The notes under the pieces are model-generated. The model saw only the letters and a list, made by a program, of their open reading frames with translations. It did no database searches and was not told where the DNA came from. Both the position numbers and the translations under genes were made by a program. A DNA stretch of 47,599 nucleotides. Origin: Spirochaetota bacterium (lineage in GTDB: Bacteria > Spirochaetota > UBA4802 > JAFGDQ01). How positions within the stretch are numbered: position 1 is the first letter of the stretch; each line of letters opens with the position of its first letter. The stretch covers positions 83,918 to 131,516 of the forward strand of contig JAFGDQ010000037.1 in assembly GCA_016932015.1 (NCBI GenBank), given 5' to 3'. This document shows positions 8,591-17,176 of the stretch, piece by piece.

Positions 8591-9232
8591 CTAAATAAGA
8601 TAATACCTGACTCCAAGCATAAGCCTGTGCCCCGTAAAATCAATATACATATCATCCCACTCATGTGCTGACTGACTCTGAATTGAAGAACCGGATCTGC
8701 CGTTCAGATATTCCCACTCAAAATAAATATTAATTTTTAGCAGAAGAGAATACTCAATCCCGGTAATAAAGCCGAATCCCCATCCTGTTGCGCTTATGTC
8801 TTCGGATAGTGTCGGCACTGTAGAATTAATACGTCCCCTTGCGGAGAAGTATGACACTCCCGGCCCCATGTACAAATTACCTGTATCCAGTATCCTGAAA
8901 TTGCATCCGATAAACAGAGGCAAAGAAAGGTACTGTATATCTGTACTGGCTATTTCACTCGAATTTTCCCTTACTCTGCCTTTATTAATTAAAAAAGTAA
9001 TGTCAGCCCCGAATCTGGTGAAAAGAAAAGTGTAATTTGTCTTAAAAGAAAATCCGAGTAATATGCTGTTCTGGGGGTCTATCTGAATTGAAGGGTCATA
9101 GGTATCAGGATTGCCGGTATTATTATGCATTCCGATATGAGCTCCTACACCTATAGTTTCTTTTGCAAACACCGGAAAACAACAGGATGTTATTATTACT
9201 AATACAGATATAATAAATAGTATTCTTTTCAT
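8591..9232 (-). CDS. outer-membrane beta-barrel protein, paralog 1 of 3
   Basis: First gene of the minus-strand barrel/prepilin-peptidase unit. Signal peptide about 1-23 (cleavage after PVFA), then a 190-residue barrel. The shared landmarks are clearest here: SATGWGFGFITGIEYSLL, a strand running YFEWEYLNGRSGSS, and a closing FTGHRLMLGVRYYLI with a near C-terminal aromatic residue as expected for BAM-dependent insertion. The three copies differ mainly in loop length, suggesting tandem duplication and loop divergence. Role unknown; adhesin, porin or structural protein are all possible. Confidence 0.77.
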   Translation of the reverse strand: MKRILFIISVLVIITSCCFPVFAKETIGVGAHIGMHNNTGNPDTYDPSIQIDPQNSILLGFSFKTNYTFLFTRFGADITFLINKGRVRENSSEIASTDIQYLSLPLFIGCNFRILDTGNLYMGPGVSYFSARGRINSTVPTLSEDISATGWGFGFITGIEYSLLLKINIYFEWEYLNGRSGSSIQSQSAHEWDDMYIDFTGHRLMLGVRYYLI

Positions 9233-9527
9233 TTAAAAGGCCGGATGATTTTAAGTTAATCAGATATCTTCTGATAAAATACTTGTATAATTTATCAATC
9301 CTTTGAAACAAAATTATAAATCTGAAATAATACCGTTCTGTACAGACTATAATTGTTTATTTTAAAAAATGCATATAGTCAAGAAATTTATTATGCTGCT
9401 GAAAGGTCATCCCTCATAATGTTTAATTTAAATATATCAGCTCTTCAATTATTTATTAATCATTTTAACATAATAAGATAATACTGGAATCTTAAACGGA
9501 AAATTTTATTTGAATGCTGTATAGCTG

Positions 9528-9842
9528 TTAAATTCCGCCGAAAAGGCCCTCTGCTTTTTTCCTGCTTGTGCAGTACTCATAATCACTATAATCCACAAAA
9601 ATAAGATCCGGAAGTTTTTTTCTGATTCTTTTAACCATATCAACTGCTTTCCCGCCGTTTTTTGCTTCTCTTGATGTTACATATTTAAAATTTTTATTGC
9701 ATTTGGGGCAGCTTTTCAGATTCTCCAGTTTGATGCCCATTTCCCTGCATGAAGGGCAGAAACCGAATATATCATCAACAATAAGAATATTTTCCTGAAC
9801 CTCATCAGTATCAACTTCAGTCCATATTCTTATAAATTCCAT
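9528..9842 (-). CDS. 104-aa zinc-ribbon-like protein of unknown function
   Basis: The start is well supported by AAGGAG 8 bases upstream. The protein has two CxxC pairs (CPSC about 29-32 and CPKC about 45-48) spaced as a small zinc ribbon. The flanking parts resemble pieces of a receiver-like fold: an N-terminal NILIVDDIFGF and, after the ribbon, AVDMVKRIRKKLPDLIFVDYSDYEYC, which reads like the strand-helix-strand around a phospho-acceptor Asp. It may be a minimal receiver-like domain interrupted by a zinc ribbon; this is a suggestion from reading. No signal peptide. It stands alone between long non-coding gaps. Confidence 0.68.
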   Translation of the reverse strand: MEFIRIWTEVDTDEVQENILIVDDIFGFCPSCREMGIKLENLKSCPKCNKNFKYVTSREAKNGGKAVDMVKRIRKKLPDLIFVDYSDYEYCTSRKKAEGLFGGI

Positions 9843-10221
9843 TTAAGTACTCCTTATAAACTTTTTTACCGAACCTCAAAAACACCTCTTGATACTATTC
9901 AGCTATAGTTCTGGAAATAGATTTATTAGTTACTGCTTCTTATATAATACATTTCGTCATTAATCGGACAAAGAGTAATTATAATATTACCGTATTATAA
10001 TAAAGCAAAAAGAATGTGTAAAATTATTCAGATTATTGCTCCGGCTTTATTATAATAAACAGATAAAATTAACTGGAATATTTGTCTTTATTAACCGAGT
10101 AATAATATTAAGGGGTCAGGTTTTTATTTACTTGACGCTTCACATTTTATTATAATACTATAATGAATAAGTAAATTTTTTTAGAAAATCATTTTTAATA
10201 TTCTAACACAGGACTTTTACT
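9843..10221. other. 379-bp non-coding gap between divergent genes
   Basis: AT-rich and without a plausible reading frame. It separates the minus-strand zinc-ribbon gene from the plus-strand amidohydrolase and should hold both promoters. A TTGACG hexamer at 10132-10137 has a weak -10-like TACTAT 18 bases on (10156-10161), the best but not compelling promoter for the amidohydrolase. The segment around 10110-10130 (AAGGGGTCAGGTTTTTATTT) resembles sequence often seen at remnants of REP/IS200-type elements. Confidence 0.4.
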
Positions 10222-11445
10222 ATGAGCAAATGGGGAATTACAGGTGTTACAGCAATTACTCCTGAAAACAAAATAAAAAGCGCGAATATTTTAATCAACA
10301 ATGATAAAATTGACAAAATAACCAGAGATACAATACAGACTCCTGTTGCAATAGAATTAAAGAATGCAGTACTGTCACCGGGATTGATAAACAGCCACGA
10401 TCATCTGCTCGGGACATACTATCCAAAAGTCGGCAACGGACCATACGAAAACTGGCTCCCATGGGATAATGATTTAAAAAGCGCGCCAGTATATGAAGAA
10501 AGGCAGCAGATAGAGAACAAAGATCTTTACCTTCTTGGAGCTTACAGAAATCTTATTTCCGGTGTTACTCATATTTCGGATCACATACCTCATTTTGTGC
10601 AGGAACCTTTCCTGGATATTCTTCCGACAAAACTCATAAGTAAATATGCCCTTGCCCATTCAATCGCATCCTTTGCCCTAAAATGGGGAGATGAAATAGA
10701 TATTGAATATAAAAAGGCGATCGATAATGACATCCCGTTTATTACTCACATTTCAGAAGGATTCGATCCTGAAACAGTAGATGATATCAACACATTGAAC
10801 AGGAAAGGAGGCCTGGGAGACCATTCAGTATTAATTCACGGCCTCGCTTTTTCCGATGAAGATATTGAACTGATAAGAAAAAACGGTGCTTCAGTTGTAT
10901 GGTGCGCTGATTCGAATATGTTTATGTTCAGCAAAACAGCGCGGATTAAAGAACTTATTGATGCCGGAATAAATGTATGTATAGGCACAGACTCACCAAT
11001 GTCAGGCGGTATTAATCTGCTTTATGAAATGAAATTTGACAGAAAATATTATAAAAAACAATACGGTGACGAGCTGTCTGATGAATCAATAGTTAATATG
11101 GTTACTGTAAACGCAGCCAAAGCTTTCAGGCTTAAAAATACCGGACAGATCAAAGCTAATTACACAGCAGACCTGGTCGCTTTTGCAAATACCAGGGAGG
11201 ACCCGTATGATTCAATCGTTTCCGCAGAATTGAAAGATGTAATGCTTGTCGTTATTGACGGAAAACCTGTTTACGGGAACAGTGAATACAGTGAAATATT
11301 CAATTCTCTCGATTTGGAATACCAGGATGTTAGAATCGACGGAGTTGATAAAATTATTACAGGCGATGTGATCGGCCTGACAGAACGAATTAACAGAGCT
11401 GTCGGCTTTCACAAAAAATTTCCGTTCCTGCCTGTTGAAATATAA
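10222..11445 (+). CDS. metal-dependent amidohydrolase (cytosine deaminase/ATZ-TRZ type)
   Basis: Amidohydrolase-superfamily TIM-barrel enzyme, 407 aa. Metal ligands are visible as H59-D-H61 (NSHDHLL), H176 (THISEG, with E179 as the usual catalytic Glu), H206 (IHGLAF) and D257 (IGTDSP). A small beta-sandwich is formed by the N-terminal 50 residues and the C-terminal part (TADLVAFANTRED, VVIDGKPVYG). Relatives deaminate or dechlorinate cytosine, guanine, S-adenosylhomocysteine or triazines; the substrate cannot be fixed here. The C-terminal tail after about 355 is less typical. It stands alone, closed by a hairpin terminator at 11484-11526. Confidence 0.87.
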   Translation: MSKWGITGVTAITPENKIKSANILINNDKIDKITRDTIQTPVAIELKNAVLSPGLINSHDHLLGTYYPKVGNGPYENWLPWDNDLKSAPVYEERQQIENKDLYLLGAYRNLISGVTHISDHIPHFVQEPFLDILPTKLISKYALAHSIASFALKWGDEIDIEYKKAIDNDIPFITHISEGFDPETVDDINTLNRKGGLGDHSVLIHGLAFSDEDIELIRKNGASVVWCADSNMFMFSKTARIKELIDAGINVCIGTDSPMSGGINLLYEMKFDRKYYKKQYGDELSDESIVNMVTVNAAKAFRLKNTGQIKANYTADLVAFANTREDPYDSIVSAELKDVMLVVIDGKPVYGNSEYSEIFNSLDLEYQDVRIDGVDKIITGDVIGLTERINRAVGFHKKFPFLPVEI

Positions 11446-11483
11446 TACAATTACGCGGATCTTTTACTGCAAATAATGAAGAT

Positions 11484-11526
11484 ACCGGTAAGCAGTCTTA
11501 ATATCAAACTGCTTCCGGTTTTATCT
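11484..11526 (+). terminator. rho-independent terminator after the amidohydrolase
   Basis: ACCGGTAAGCAGT pairs with ACTGCTTCCGGT with one bulged base (12 bp stem, 11-base loop). It is followed by TTTATCTT and lies about 40 bases after the amidohydrolase stop, ahead of the next plus-strand gene. Confidence 0.75.
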
Positions 11527-11586
11527 TATATCATTTAATATTTTTTCTTACATAAAAAAATTCAAGGCGTATAGTGGAGATTTAAA

Positions 11587-12753
11587 ATGTCAAACGGTTT
11601 TAATAAGCCGGCGTCCAATATTTTAACAAGAACATACAAACATGGTTCAATTATATATTTTGAAGGCGACAGAAGCGATGTTATATATATATTGAAAGCC
11701 GGACGGGTAGTATTAACATCTATCAAAGTTGATACAGGTGAAGAAATTAAGGAAAATATAAAGCTCGGTGAATTCTTTGGAGTTAAATCAGCTATAGGCC
11801 ATTATCCGCGTGAAGAGACAGCCCAGACAATCGGCGATACTACAGTCCTTGTTGTCGGCAGGGCTGATTTTGAAAAAATGATGATAAAGAATGTCTCATT
11901 GCTTACGAAAATGCTCCGTGTTTTCAGCAATCAGCTTAGAAGAATACATAAAATGCAGAGAGAAATACTCGGCGAAGGCGAAACGATCAATCCCGCGACT
12001 GAACTCTTCAAAATCGGGGAGTATTATTTTAAGTCAGGTAATCTCCAGCAGGCAAAATACGCGTATAAAAGATATCTGGAACATTATCCGGGTACCAAAT
12101 TTTCCGACCTTGCCATGCAGAGAATCAAAACAATTGACACAGGCGGTTCCAATACAGACTTCCAGGAGAATGCTCCGCTTGAATCGGAAGACGATTTCGA
12201 TTCCCGTTCAGGCAATAATGTTGATTTGACAGATTTCAGTATTGACAACGAAAGCTCATCAGACGATTCAGGTTCTCAGGAGATGCATGATTTCTTTTCT
12301 GATGACGGAGGAGATAATATTCTGGGAGGATCTTCTTATCATAAAGAAGCAATACCCACCAGGCAGAAAGATATTACGGAAATGTTTTATGAAGCCGTAA
12401 GCCTTTTTTCACAGGAAAGATATAAAGAAGCACTCCCCTTATTTCAGAAAATTCTTAATATAAAAACTCTGAAAAACGATTCTGAAAACAGAATATTCGA
12501 AAAAGCTCATTTTGAAATCGGAAGATGTTATTTAAAGCTTAATAATATCAAAGACGCTATCACCTATCTTTCAACTATGATAAAGAAGTTTCCGAGATCC
12601 GATAATGTTAAAAATGCTTTTCTGCACATAGGTATGGCTTTCGAATCAGCGGGCAAAACAGATAAAGCCAAGGCATATTATGAGAAGGTTATTTCAATGG
12701 AACCTAAAGATTCCATAACCAAAATCGCAATGAAAAACTTAAAAGCTATATAG
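11587..12753 (+). CDS. cNMP-binding-fold protein with TPR repeats (no DNA-binding domain)
   Basis: Residues about 10-125 form a CRP-type cyclic-nucleotide-binding fold (YFEGDRSDVIYILKAGRV, then GEFFGVKSA). The phosphate-binding cassette is off-consensus: the Glu after FG is Val, and the Arg is followed by Glu-Glu (YPREETAQ) where small residues are expected, so canonical cAMP/cGMP binding is doubtful. TPR-like helices follow at about 145-185, then an acidic Ser/Asp-rich linker (about 190-245), then a larger TPR block (about 260-388) with AIPTRQKDITEMFYEA and KAKAYYEKVISMEP. No helix-turn-helix, signal peptide or membrane segment. Probably a cytosolic scaffold or sensor. It is 25 bases ahead of a true CRP-like regulator and probably in operon with it. 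Confidence 0.85.
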   Translation: MSNGFNKPASNILTRTYKHGSIIYFEGDRSDVIYILKAGRVVLTSIKVDTGEEIKENIKLGEFFGVKSAIGHYPREETAQTIGDTTVLVVGRADFEKMMIKNVSLLTKMLRVFSNQLRRIHKMQREILGEGETINPATELFKIGEYYFKSGNLQQAKYAYKRYLEHYPGTKFSDLAMQRIKTIDTGGSNTDFQENAPLESEDDFDSRSGNNVDLTDFSIDNESSSDDSGSQEMHDFFSDDGGDNILGGSSYHKEAIPTRQKDITEMFYEAVSLFSQERYKEALPLFQKILNIKTLKNDSENRIFEKAHFEIGRCYLKLNNIKDAITYLSTMIKKFPRSDNVKNAFLHIGMAFESAGKTDKAKAYYEKVISMEPKDSITKIAMKNLKAI

Positions 12754-12778
12754 AATATTCAACAGAAGAGAAAATGAT

Positions 12779-13423
12779 ATGATATTCGATGATAAACTTT
12801 TTGAAAAATTCGGAGTCGAATACGCTCCAAATGAAATTATTTTCTGTGAGTTTGAGCCGGGCAATGAATTCTATTTTATACAAAGCGGACAGGTTAAAAT
12901 AGTAAAGATAATCAATAATGCGGAAAAGACTCTGGATATTCTGGAAACAGGTGAATTTTTCGGAGAAATGGCAATACTGGAAGAGGCTCCAAGATCAGCG
13001 TCCGTAATAGCCCTGGGACATGTAAAACTGTTCAGATTTCACAGGGATAATTTCGAAACAATCCTTCACGGGAACCCTCAGCTGGCATATAAGCTTTTAA
13101 TGATATTTGCGAAAAGAATTTATGATCAGAAAAGAAGACTGATGATTCTTCTGCTTGAAGAGCCTCAGCTTAAGGTAATGGATGTTTTTAATATGCTTGC
13201 AGAGCAGGATCCCCATCTCGATTTACAGGAAGCGATTACTTTAAAGATAACTCCTGCTGAAGTTTCAAGCTGGGCCGGAATGCAGCCTAAAGATGTGCAA
13301 AAAGTACTGAATAATCTCAATCAGCTCGGTAAAATTGAATTATTCAATGACAAAATTATTGTAAAAAATATAAGGGACTTTCAGAGAGTTGTAACTTCAA
13401 AAAGAAAAAATTTATATTCGTAA
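12779..13423 (+). CDS. CRP/FNR-family cyclic-nucleotide-binding transcriptional regulator
   Basis: A 214-aa regulator with an N-terminal cNMP-binding domain (about 1-115), a long dimerisation helix (about 115-145) and a C-terminal winged-helix region (about 150-205; ITPAEVSSWAGMQPKDVQKV as helix-turn-helix). The phosphate-binding cassette FFGEMAILEEAPRSASV (60-76) keeps the Glu (E63) and Arg-Ser pair (R72, S73) of true cyclic-nucleotide binders. No FNR-type N-terminal cysteine set is present. The start codon overlaps the preceding region closely (25-base gap) and the upstream gene carries a related but off-consensus cNMP fold. Targets unknown. Confidence 0.9.
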   Translation: MIFDDKLFEKFGVEYAPNEIIFCEFEPGNEFYFIQSGQVKIVKIINNAEKTLDILETGEFFGEMAILEEAPRSASVIALGHVKLFRFHRDNFETILHGNPQLAYKLLMIFAKRIYDQKRRLMILLLEEPQLKVMDVFNMLAEQDPHLDLQEAITLKITPAEVSSWAGMQPKDVQKVLNNLNQLGKIELFNDKIIVKNIRDFQRVVTSKRKNLYS

Positions 13424-13590
13424 ACATCCTGAATATAACAGTTTTTCTTTTCCGGAATGACTACTAACCCAAAATCCCGGATAAGTTAAAAAAAATGCTT
13501 GCGTAAAAATCAATAATTTAGTGCCTAATCTATTATAACAACTGTATTTTCGCAGGATTTAAATCACTTTTATATTATAACTATTTTATA

Positions 13591-13664
13591 GCTCCCGTAG
13601 CTCAGGCGGATAGAGCAGTGGTTTCCTAAACCATGTGTCAGAGGTTCGAGTCCTCTCGGGAGCG
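13591..13664 (+). tRNA. tRNA-Arg (anticodon CCT)
   Basis: A complete 74-base cloverleaf: acceptor GCTCCCG/CGGGAGC, D-arm GCTC/GAGC, anticodon stem TGGTT-side pairing GTGGT/ACCAT around loop TTCCTAA (anticodon CCT, reads AGG), T-arm AGAGG-TTCGAGT-CCTCT and discriminator G. The 3' CCA is not encoded and must be added by a nucleotidyltransferase. A terminator hairpin follows within 15 bases. Confidence 0.95.
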
Positions 13665-13677
13665 AATATACTAAAAA

Positions 13678-13702
13678 AGCGGTGAATACCGCTCTTTTTT
13701 TT
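13678..13702 (+). terminator. terminator after tRNA-Arg
   Basis: AGCGGT pairs with ACCGCT around a GAAT loop and is followed by C and an eight-base T run, with an A run before the stem. It ends the tRNA transcript 14 bases after the mature 3' end. Confidence 0.8.
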
Positions 13703-13948
13703 ATAGTCATGAAATTTTTAATATGTAAGTTACCCGTTTTAACTGACTTTTAAAGACTTTCGTTACTGCTTAATTATCAAAATACAGAAAACTGAATAAT
13801 TTAGCTGTAGTTACTGTAAATAATACAATTAAATTCGCTCAGATTATATAAAATATTATTATATTTATAACTGAAGAAATGTAAATATCTCATATTTTAA
13901 TCAGTACAATAACTGATAATCTACATGAAATTATAAAAAAAAGGCAAC

Positions 13949-15016
13949 ATGGAAAACAGACTAAATGAAATGATGAAGCGGAACAGCGAACTGGAATCTC
14001 TGATAAGCCAGCCTGAGACAATAGCGGATCAGCAGCTTTATAAAAAACTTACAATGGAACATTCCAGACTGGCTCCTCTGGCTCAGAAGTATAATGAATA
14101 CACTAAAGCAAAGAAAACGCTTGAAGACGATAAAGAGCTGTTAGCTCAGGAAACAGATAAAGAGATGAAAGATCTCTTAACAGTGGAAATTGAAGAACTT
14201 GAAGAAAAACTTGAAACAGTTGAAGAGGAATTGAAGATACTTCTTCTCCCGAAAGACCCTAATTCAGGCAAAGATATTATCATTGAAATAAGAGCAGGGA
14301 CAGGCGGTGAAGAGGCCGCCCTTTTCGCTCGTGATTTATACAGAATGTACACCCGCTATATCGAATCCAGAGGCTGGAAAACAGAAATAATAAGTGTAAA
14401 CGCAACAGGAGCCGATGGTTTAAAGGAAATGATTTTTTCCGTTTCAGGAGATGATGCCTACGATAATTTAAAGTATGAATCCGGTACACACAGGGTGCAG
14501 AGAGTGCCTGCTACAGAAGCCAGCGGCAGAATACATACTTCCGCTGTAACAGTTGCAGTATTACCAGAAGCCGAAGAGAGCGAAGTTGAAATAAGTCCTG
14601 AAGAATTGAGAATTGATGTATACAGGTCTTCAGGCCACGGAGGCCAGTCAGTTAACACAACGGATTCCGCAGTAAGAATAACCCACATTCCCTCAGGGCT
14701 TGTTGTCACATGTCAGGATGAGAAGTCACAGCACAAGAACAAGGCCAAAGCTCTGAAAATACTGAGGGCAAGGTTATTCGAAATAATTGAAGGAGAAAGA
14801 ATGGCTGAAGAGTCCCAGAAAAGACGCTCACAGGTCGGTTCCGGCGACAGAAGCGAGAAAATCAGGACTTACAATTTCCCTCAGTCAAGGGTCACTGATC
14901 ACAGAATAGGACTGACTCTTCACTCACTCGAAACAATCCTGGACGGGGAACTCGATGACCTGATTGAAGAGATACAGAAATACGACCAGGAACAATTATT
15001 AAAAGCATCAAAATAA
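13949..15016 (+). CDS. prfA: peptide chain release factor 1
   Basis: Recognises UAA and UAG in the ribosomal A site and triggers peptide release. The peptidyl-hydrolysis GGQ motif is at 231-233 (SGHGGQSVN) and the codon-recognition tripeptide PAT at 187-189 ([10 protein letters not shown]), which distinguishes RF1 from RF2 (SPF). Length 355 is typical; the long coiled N-terminal domain spans about 1-100. An AAAAGG ribosome site precedes the ATG. prmC, which methylates the GGQ glutamine, follows 130 bp downstream. Confidence 0.97.
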   Translation: MENRLNEMMKRNSELESLISQPETIADQQLYKKLTMEHSRLAPLAQKYNEYTKAKKTLEDDKELLAQETDKEMKDLLTVEIEELEEKLETVEEELKILLLPKDPNSGKDIIIEIRAGTGGEEAALFARDLYRMYTRYIESRGWKTEIISVNATGADGLKEMIFSVSGDDAYDNLKYESGTHRVQRVPATEASGRIHTSAVTVAVLPEAEESEVEISPEELRIDVYRSSGHGGQSVNTTDSAVRITHIPSGLVVTCQDEKSQHKNKAKALKILRARLFEIIEGERMAEESQKRRSQVGSGDRSEKIRTYNFPQSRVTDHRIGLTLHSLETILDGELDDLIEEIQKYDQEQLLKASK

Positions 15017-15146
15017 GATATAGGATGGGATACCGCCGGAATACTTTACTTCATTACAGATATACACTCACTAAGATTTCGTGCGATAATTTCAATTAAC
15101 AAAGCCGGGTAGTCATATACTGTCATAATCCGGCTCTGATTTTTAT

Positions 15147-15974
15147 ATGAATATTTCCGAAGCTATTAAGTTTGCAGCAAATCAATTTGAAAATGCCGGT
15201 ATTACCACTCCAGTACTGGACGCACAGATATTACTTTCTCAAATATTACAATCTGAAAGATATAAATTACTTACAAATCCTGGAAAAAAAATCTCCGCAT
15301 TTAATTTGATTTCATTCAATAAATTTATAAACAGAAGATTAAAAGGTGAGCCGATAGCATATATAACAGGTAAAAAAGAATTTTACTCAATCGATTTTAA
15401 AATAACAAAAGACGTACTTATCCCCAGGCCTGATACGGAACGAATTGTTGAATACGCAGAAATAAATGCACTCACGGGTTCTAAAGTACTGGATATAGGT
15501 ACCGGTTCAGGCGCCATTGCGATAGCTCTGAAAAAAACCAGGCCTGATCTTACAGTATTTGCCTGCGATATTTCAAAAAAAGCGCTAAAAGTTGCAAGGC
15601 AGAACGCGGAAAACATTATTGGAAATAATGCTGTCGCTTTCGTTAAAAGCGACTTGTTCCAGGCTTATAAAGGAATGAAATTTGATATGATTCTTTCTAA
15701 CCCGCCTTATCTGAACAGGTCTGAAAAAGACACATTTCAAAAAGAGATATTCTTTGAACCTGGGAAAGCTCTTTATGCAAATAATAAAGGCAGAGAAATA
15801 TTACTTAAAATAATATCAGAAACAAAAAATTATCTTAACCGACGGGGATCCCTTATTCTTGAATTCGGCAACAATCAGGATGAATACGTCAGGGATACAG
15901 GATTAAAATACGGATTTAAAGTTACAATATTAAAAGATTATACCGAATTTCCCAGGTATGCGGTTTTAAACTGA
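15147..15974 (+). CDS. prmC: release factor glutamine methyltransferase
   Basis: SAM-dependent N5-glutamine methyltransferase acting on the GGQ motif of RF1/RF2. Visible motifs are the N-terminal helical domain (1 to about 85), PRPDTE (93-98), the SAM-binding glycine loop DIGTGSG (116-122), D141 after the second strand, and the catalytic NPPY (185-188). Length 275 is normal. It follows prfA, the usual pairing. No strong Shine-Dalgarno sequence; a weak GC-rich inverted repeat (15103-15108 with 15130-15135) lies just before the start. Confidence 0.95.
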   Translation: MNISEAIKFAANQFENAGITTPVLDAQILLSQILQSERYKLLTNPGKKISAFNLISFNKFINRRLKGEPIAYITGKKEFYSIDFKITKDVLIPRPDTERIVEYAEINALTGSKVLDIGTGSGAIAIALKKTRPDLTVFACDISKKALKVARQNAENIIGNNAVAFVKSDLFQAYKGMKFDMILSNPPYLNRSEKDTFQKEIFFEPGKALYANNKGREILLKIISETKNYLNRRGSLILEFGNNQDEYVRDTGLKYGFKVTILKDYTEFPRYAVLN

Positions 15975-16225
15975 ATATCATAATAATCATTATTATAATA
16001 TTAGTTTATGTAATATGATATAATATTTAATATAAATAAACAAATTTATGGACGATTATGAAAAATCCTTATTACAATAAAAAAAAGATTGAAATATAAT
16101 TAATTTATTATTTAATATAAAATACTTCCTTTAACATATATATAGATAAAATTATTTTTTAACAGGCCCAAATTCTAAAACTTAAAAGTTATAACTATTT
16201 TCTTTTACTTAAAAGGTGATTTTAT

Positions 16226-17173
16226 ATGATAAACAAAAATGATGAATACCTGCATGAGCCTAAAAAGACAAAAGACTGGACTGAATCTTTTAACATTAAT
16301 TTTGTCAGTAAAAAAAACAAAGTATACGGATCTGTTGATTTTGAATTTTTATTCGGCAAAAGGAAAATACAAACGCACTGGGTAATTATTTATAATAATA
16401 CCGTATATGAAAATTCCGAATTAGTGGATTTCAACGGAAAATTTAACGCAAAAAAATACGGGAACAGTAAATTTGAATATTCGATTGTCACTCCTTTAAA
16501 GAGTTTCAGGCTTTCATTGAAAAATGAATCAATTACCGCTGCGATTTCAATATCAGGTATTTATCCGATCTTTGATTTTCCTGCCAATATATATGATGAA
16601 GAGCTTTCAGATGTTAAAATACCCGTAAAAACATGGAATAAATATGAACAGAGATGTAAAATTAACGGCACTCTCCAGATAAAATCCGGGGAGAATAAAG
16701 GCAGGAAAGTAAACTTCGATTGTTTCGGGCAAAGAGAACATTTGTGGGGCAATGTCAGTTATGATGACCTTTATGCCAGAAACAGAATTACAGTTCAGTT
16801 CCGCGATATGTCAATGAATCTGAGTTACCAGGAAAGAAATACTGTGCCTGAATCAAACGGATTTATTTCCAAAAGAAGCGGCAATATACCGATTGTAAAT
16901 GTTGAGTATGAATCAATTCATATGGATATAAAAAAAGCCGGAATTGTCTCAAGCGAATTCTCTTACAAAGATGCACAGGATGATGTCGATTTACTGGTCG
17001 GTAAATCACTGTTTTCAGTTGCAATGCCTTTAACAGCTGCAAAAAAGAAAAAGTATTTTCATTTCAGAACATTTGCTGAATTCACAATTATTGGAACGAA
17101 TAAAAAAGGTTATGGTGTGGAAGAGCATCTTTTTTACAAGGATCTTCCGGAACCACTTGAATCAACGGATTAA
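16226..17173 (+). CDS. putative carotenoid 1,2-hydratase (CrtC)/DUF7064-like beta protein
   Basis: A 315-aa protein without signal peptide or membrane segment, dominated by beta strands. The best landmark is DCFGQREHLWGNVSYDDL (about 169-186), matching the conserved G-x-R-(D/E)-H-x-W-G block of the CrtC/DUF7064-type double-lipocalin fold; a second half repeats the strand pattern (FHFRTFAEFTIIGTNKKGYG). Members include hydroxyneurosporene synthase-like proteins, but many are uncharacterised, so enzymatic function is open. AAAGGTG is the ribosome site. The next gene begins 3 bases after its stop, so they are almost certainly co-transcribed. Confidence 0.6.
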   Translation: MINKNDEYLHEPKKTKDWTESFNINFVSKKNKVYGSVDFEFLFGKRKIQTHWVIIYNNTVYENSELVDFNGKFNAKKYGNSKFEYSIVTPLKSFRLSLKNESITAAISISGIYPIFDFPANIYDEELSDVKIPVKTWNKYEQRCKINGTLQIKSGENKGRKVNFDCFGQREHLWGNVSYDDLYARNRITVQFRDMSMNLSYQERNTVPESNGFISKRSGNIPIVNVEYESIHMDIKKAGIVSSEFSYKDAQDDVDLLVGKSLFSVAMPLTAAKKKKYFHFRTFAEFTIIGTNKKGYGVEEHLFYKDLPEPLESTD

Positions 17174-17176
17174 ATC

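Noticed and set aside
15103..15135. AGCCGG...CCGGCT inverted repeat as a prfA terminator
   Set aside because: The loop is 21 bases long and the T run is poor; it lies directly before prmC. Too weak to list as a terminator.
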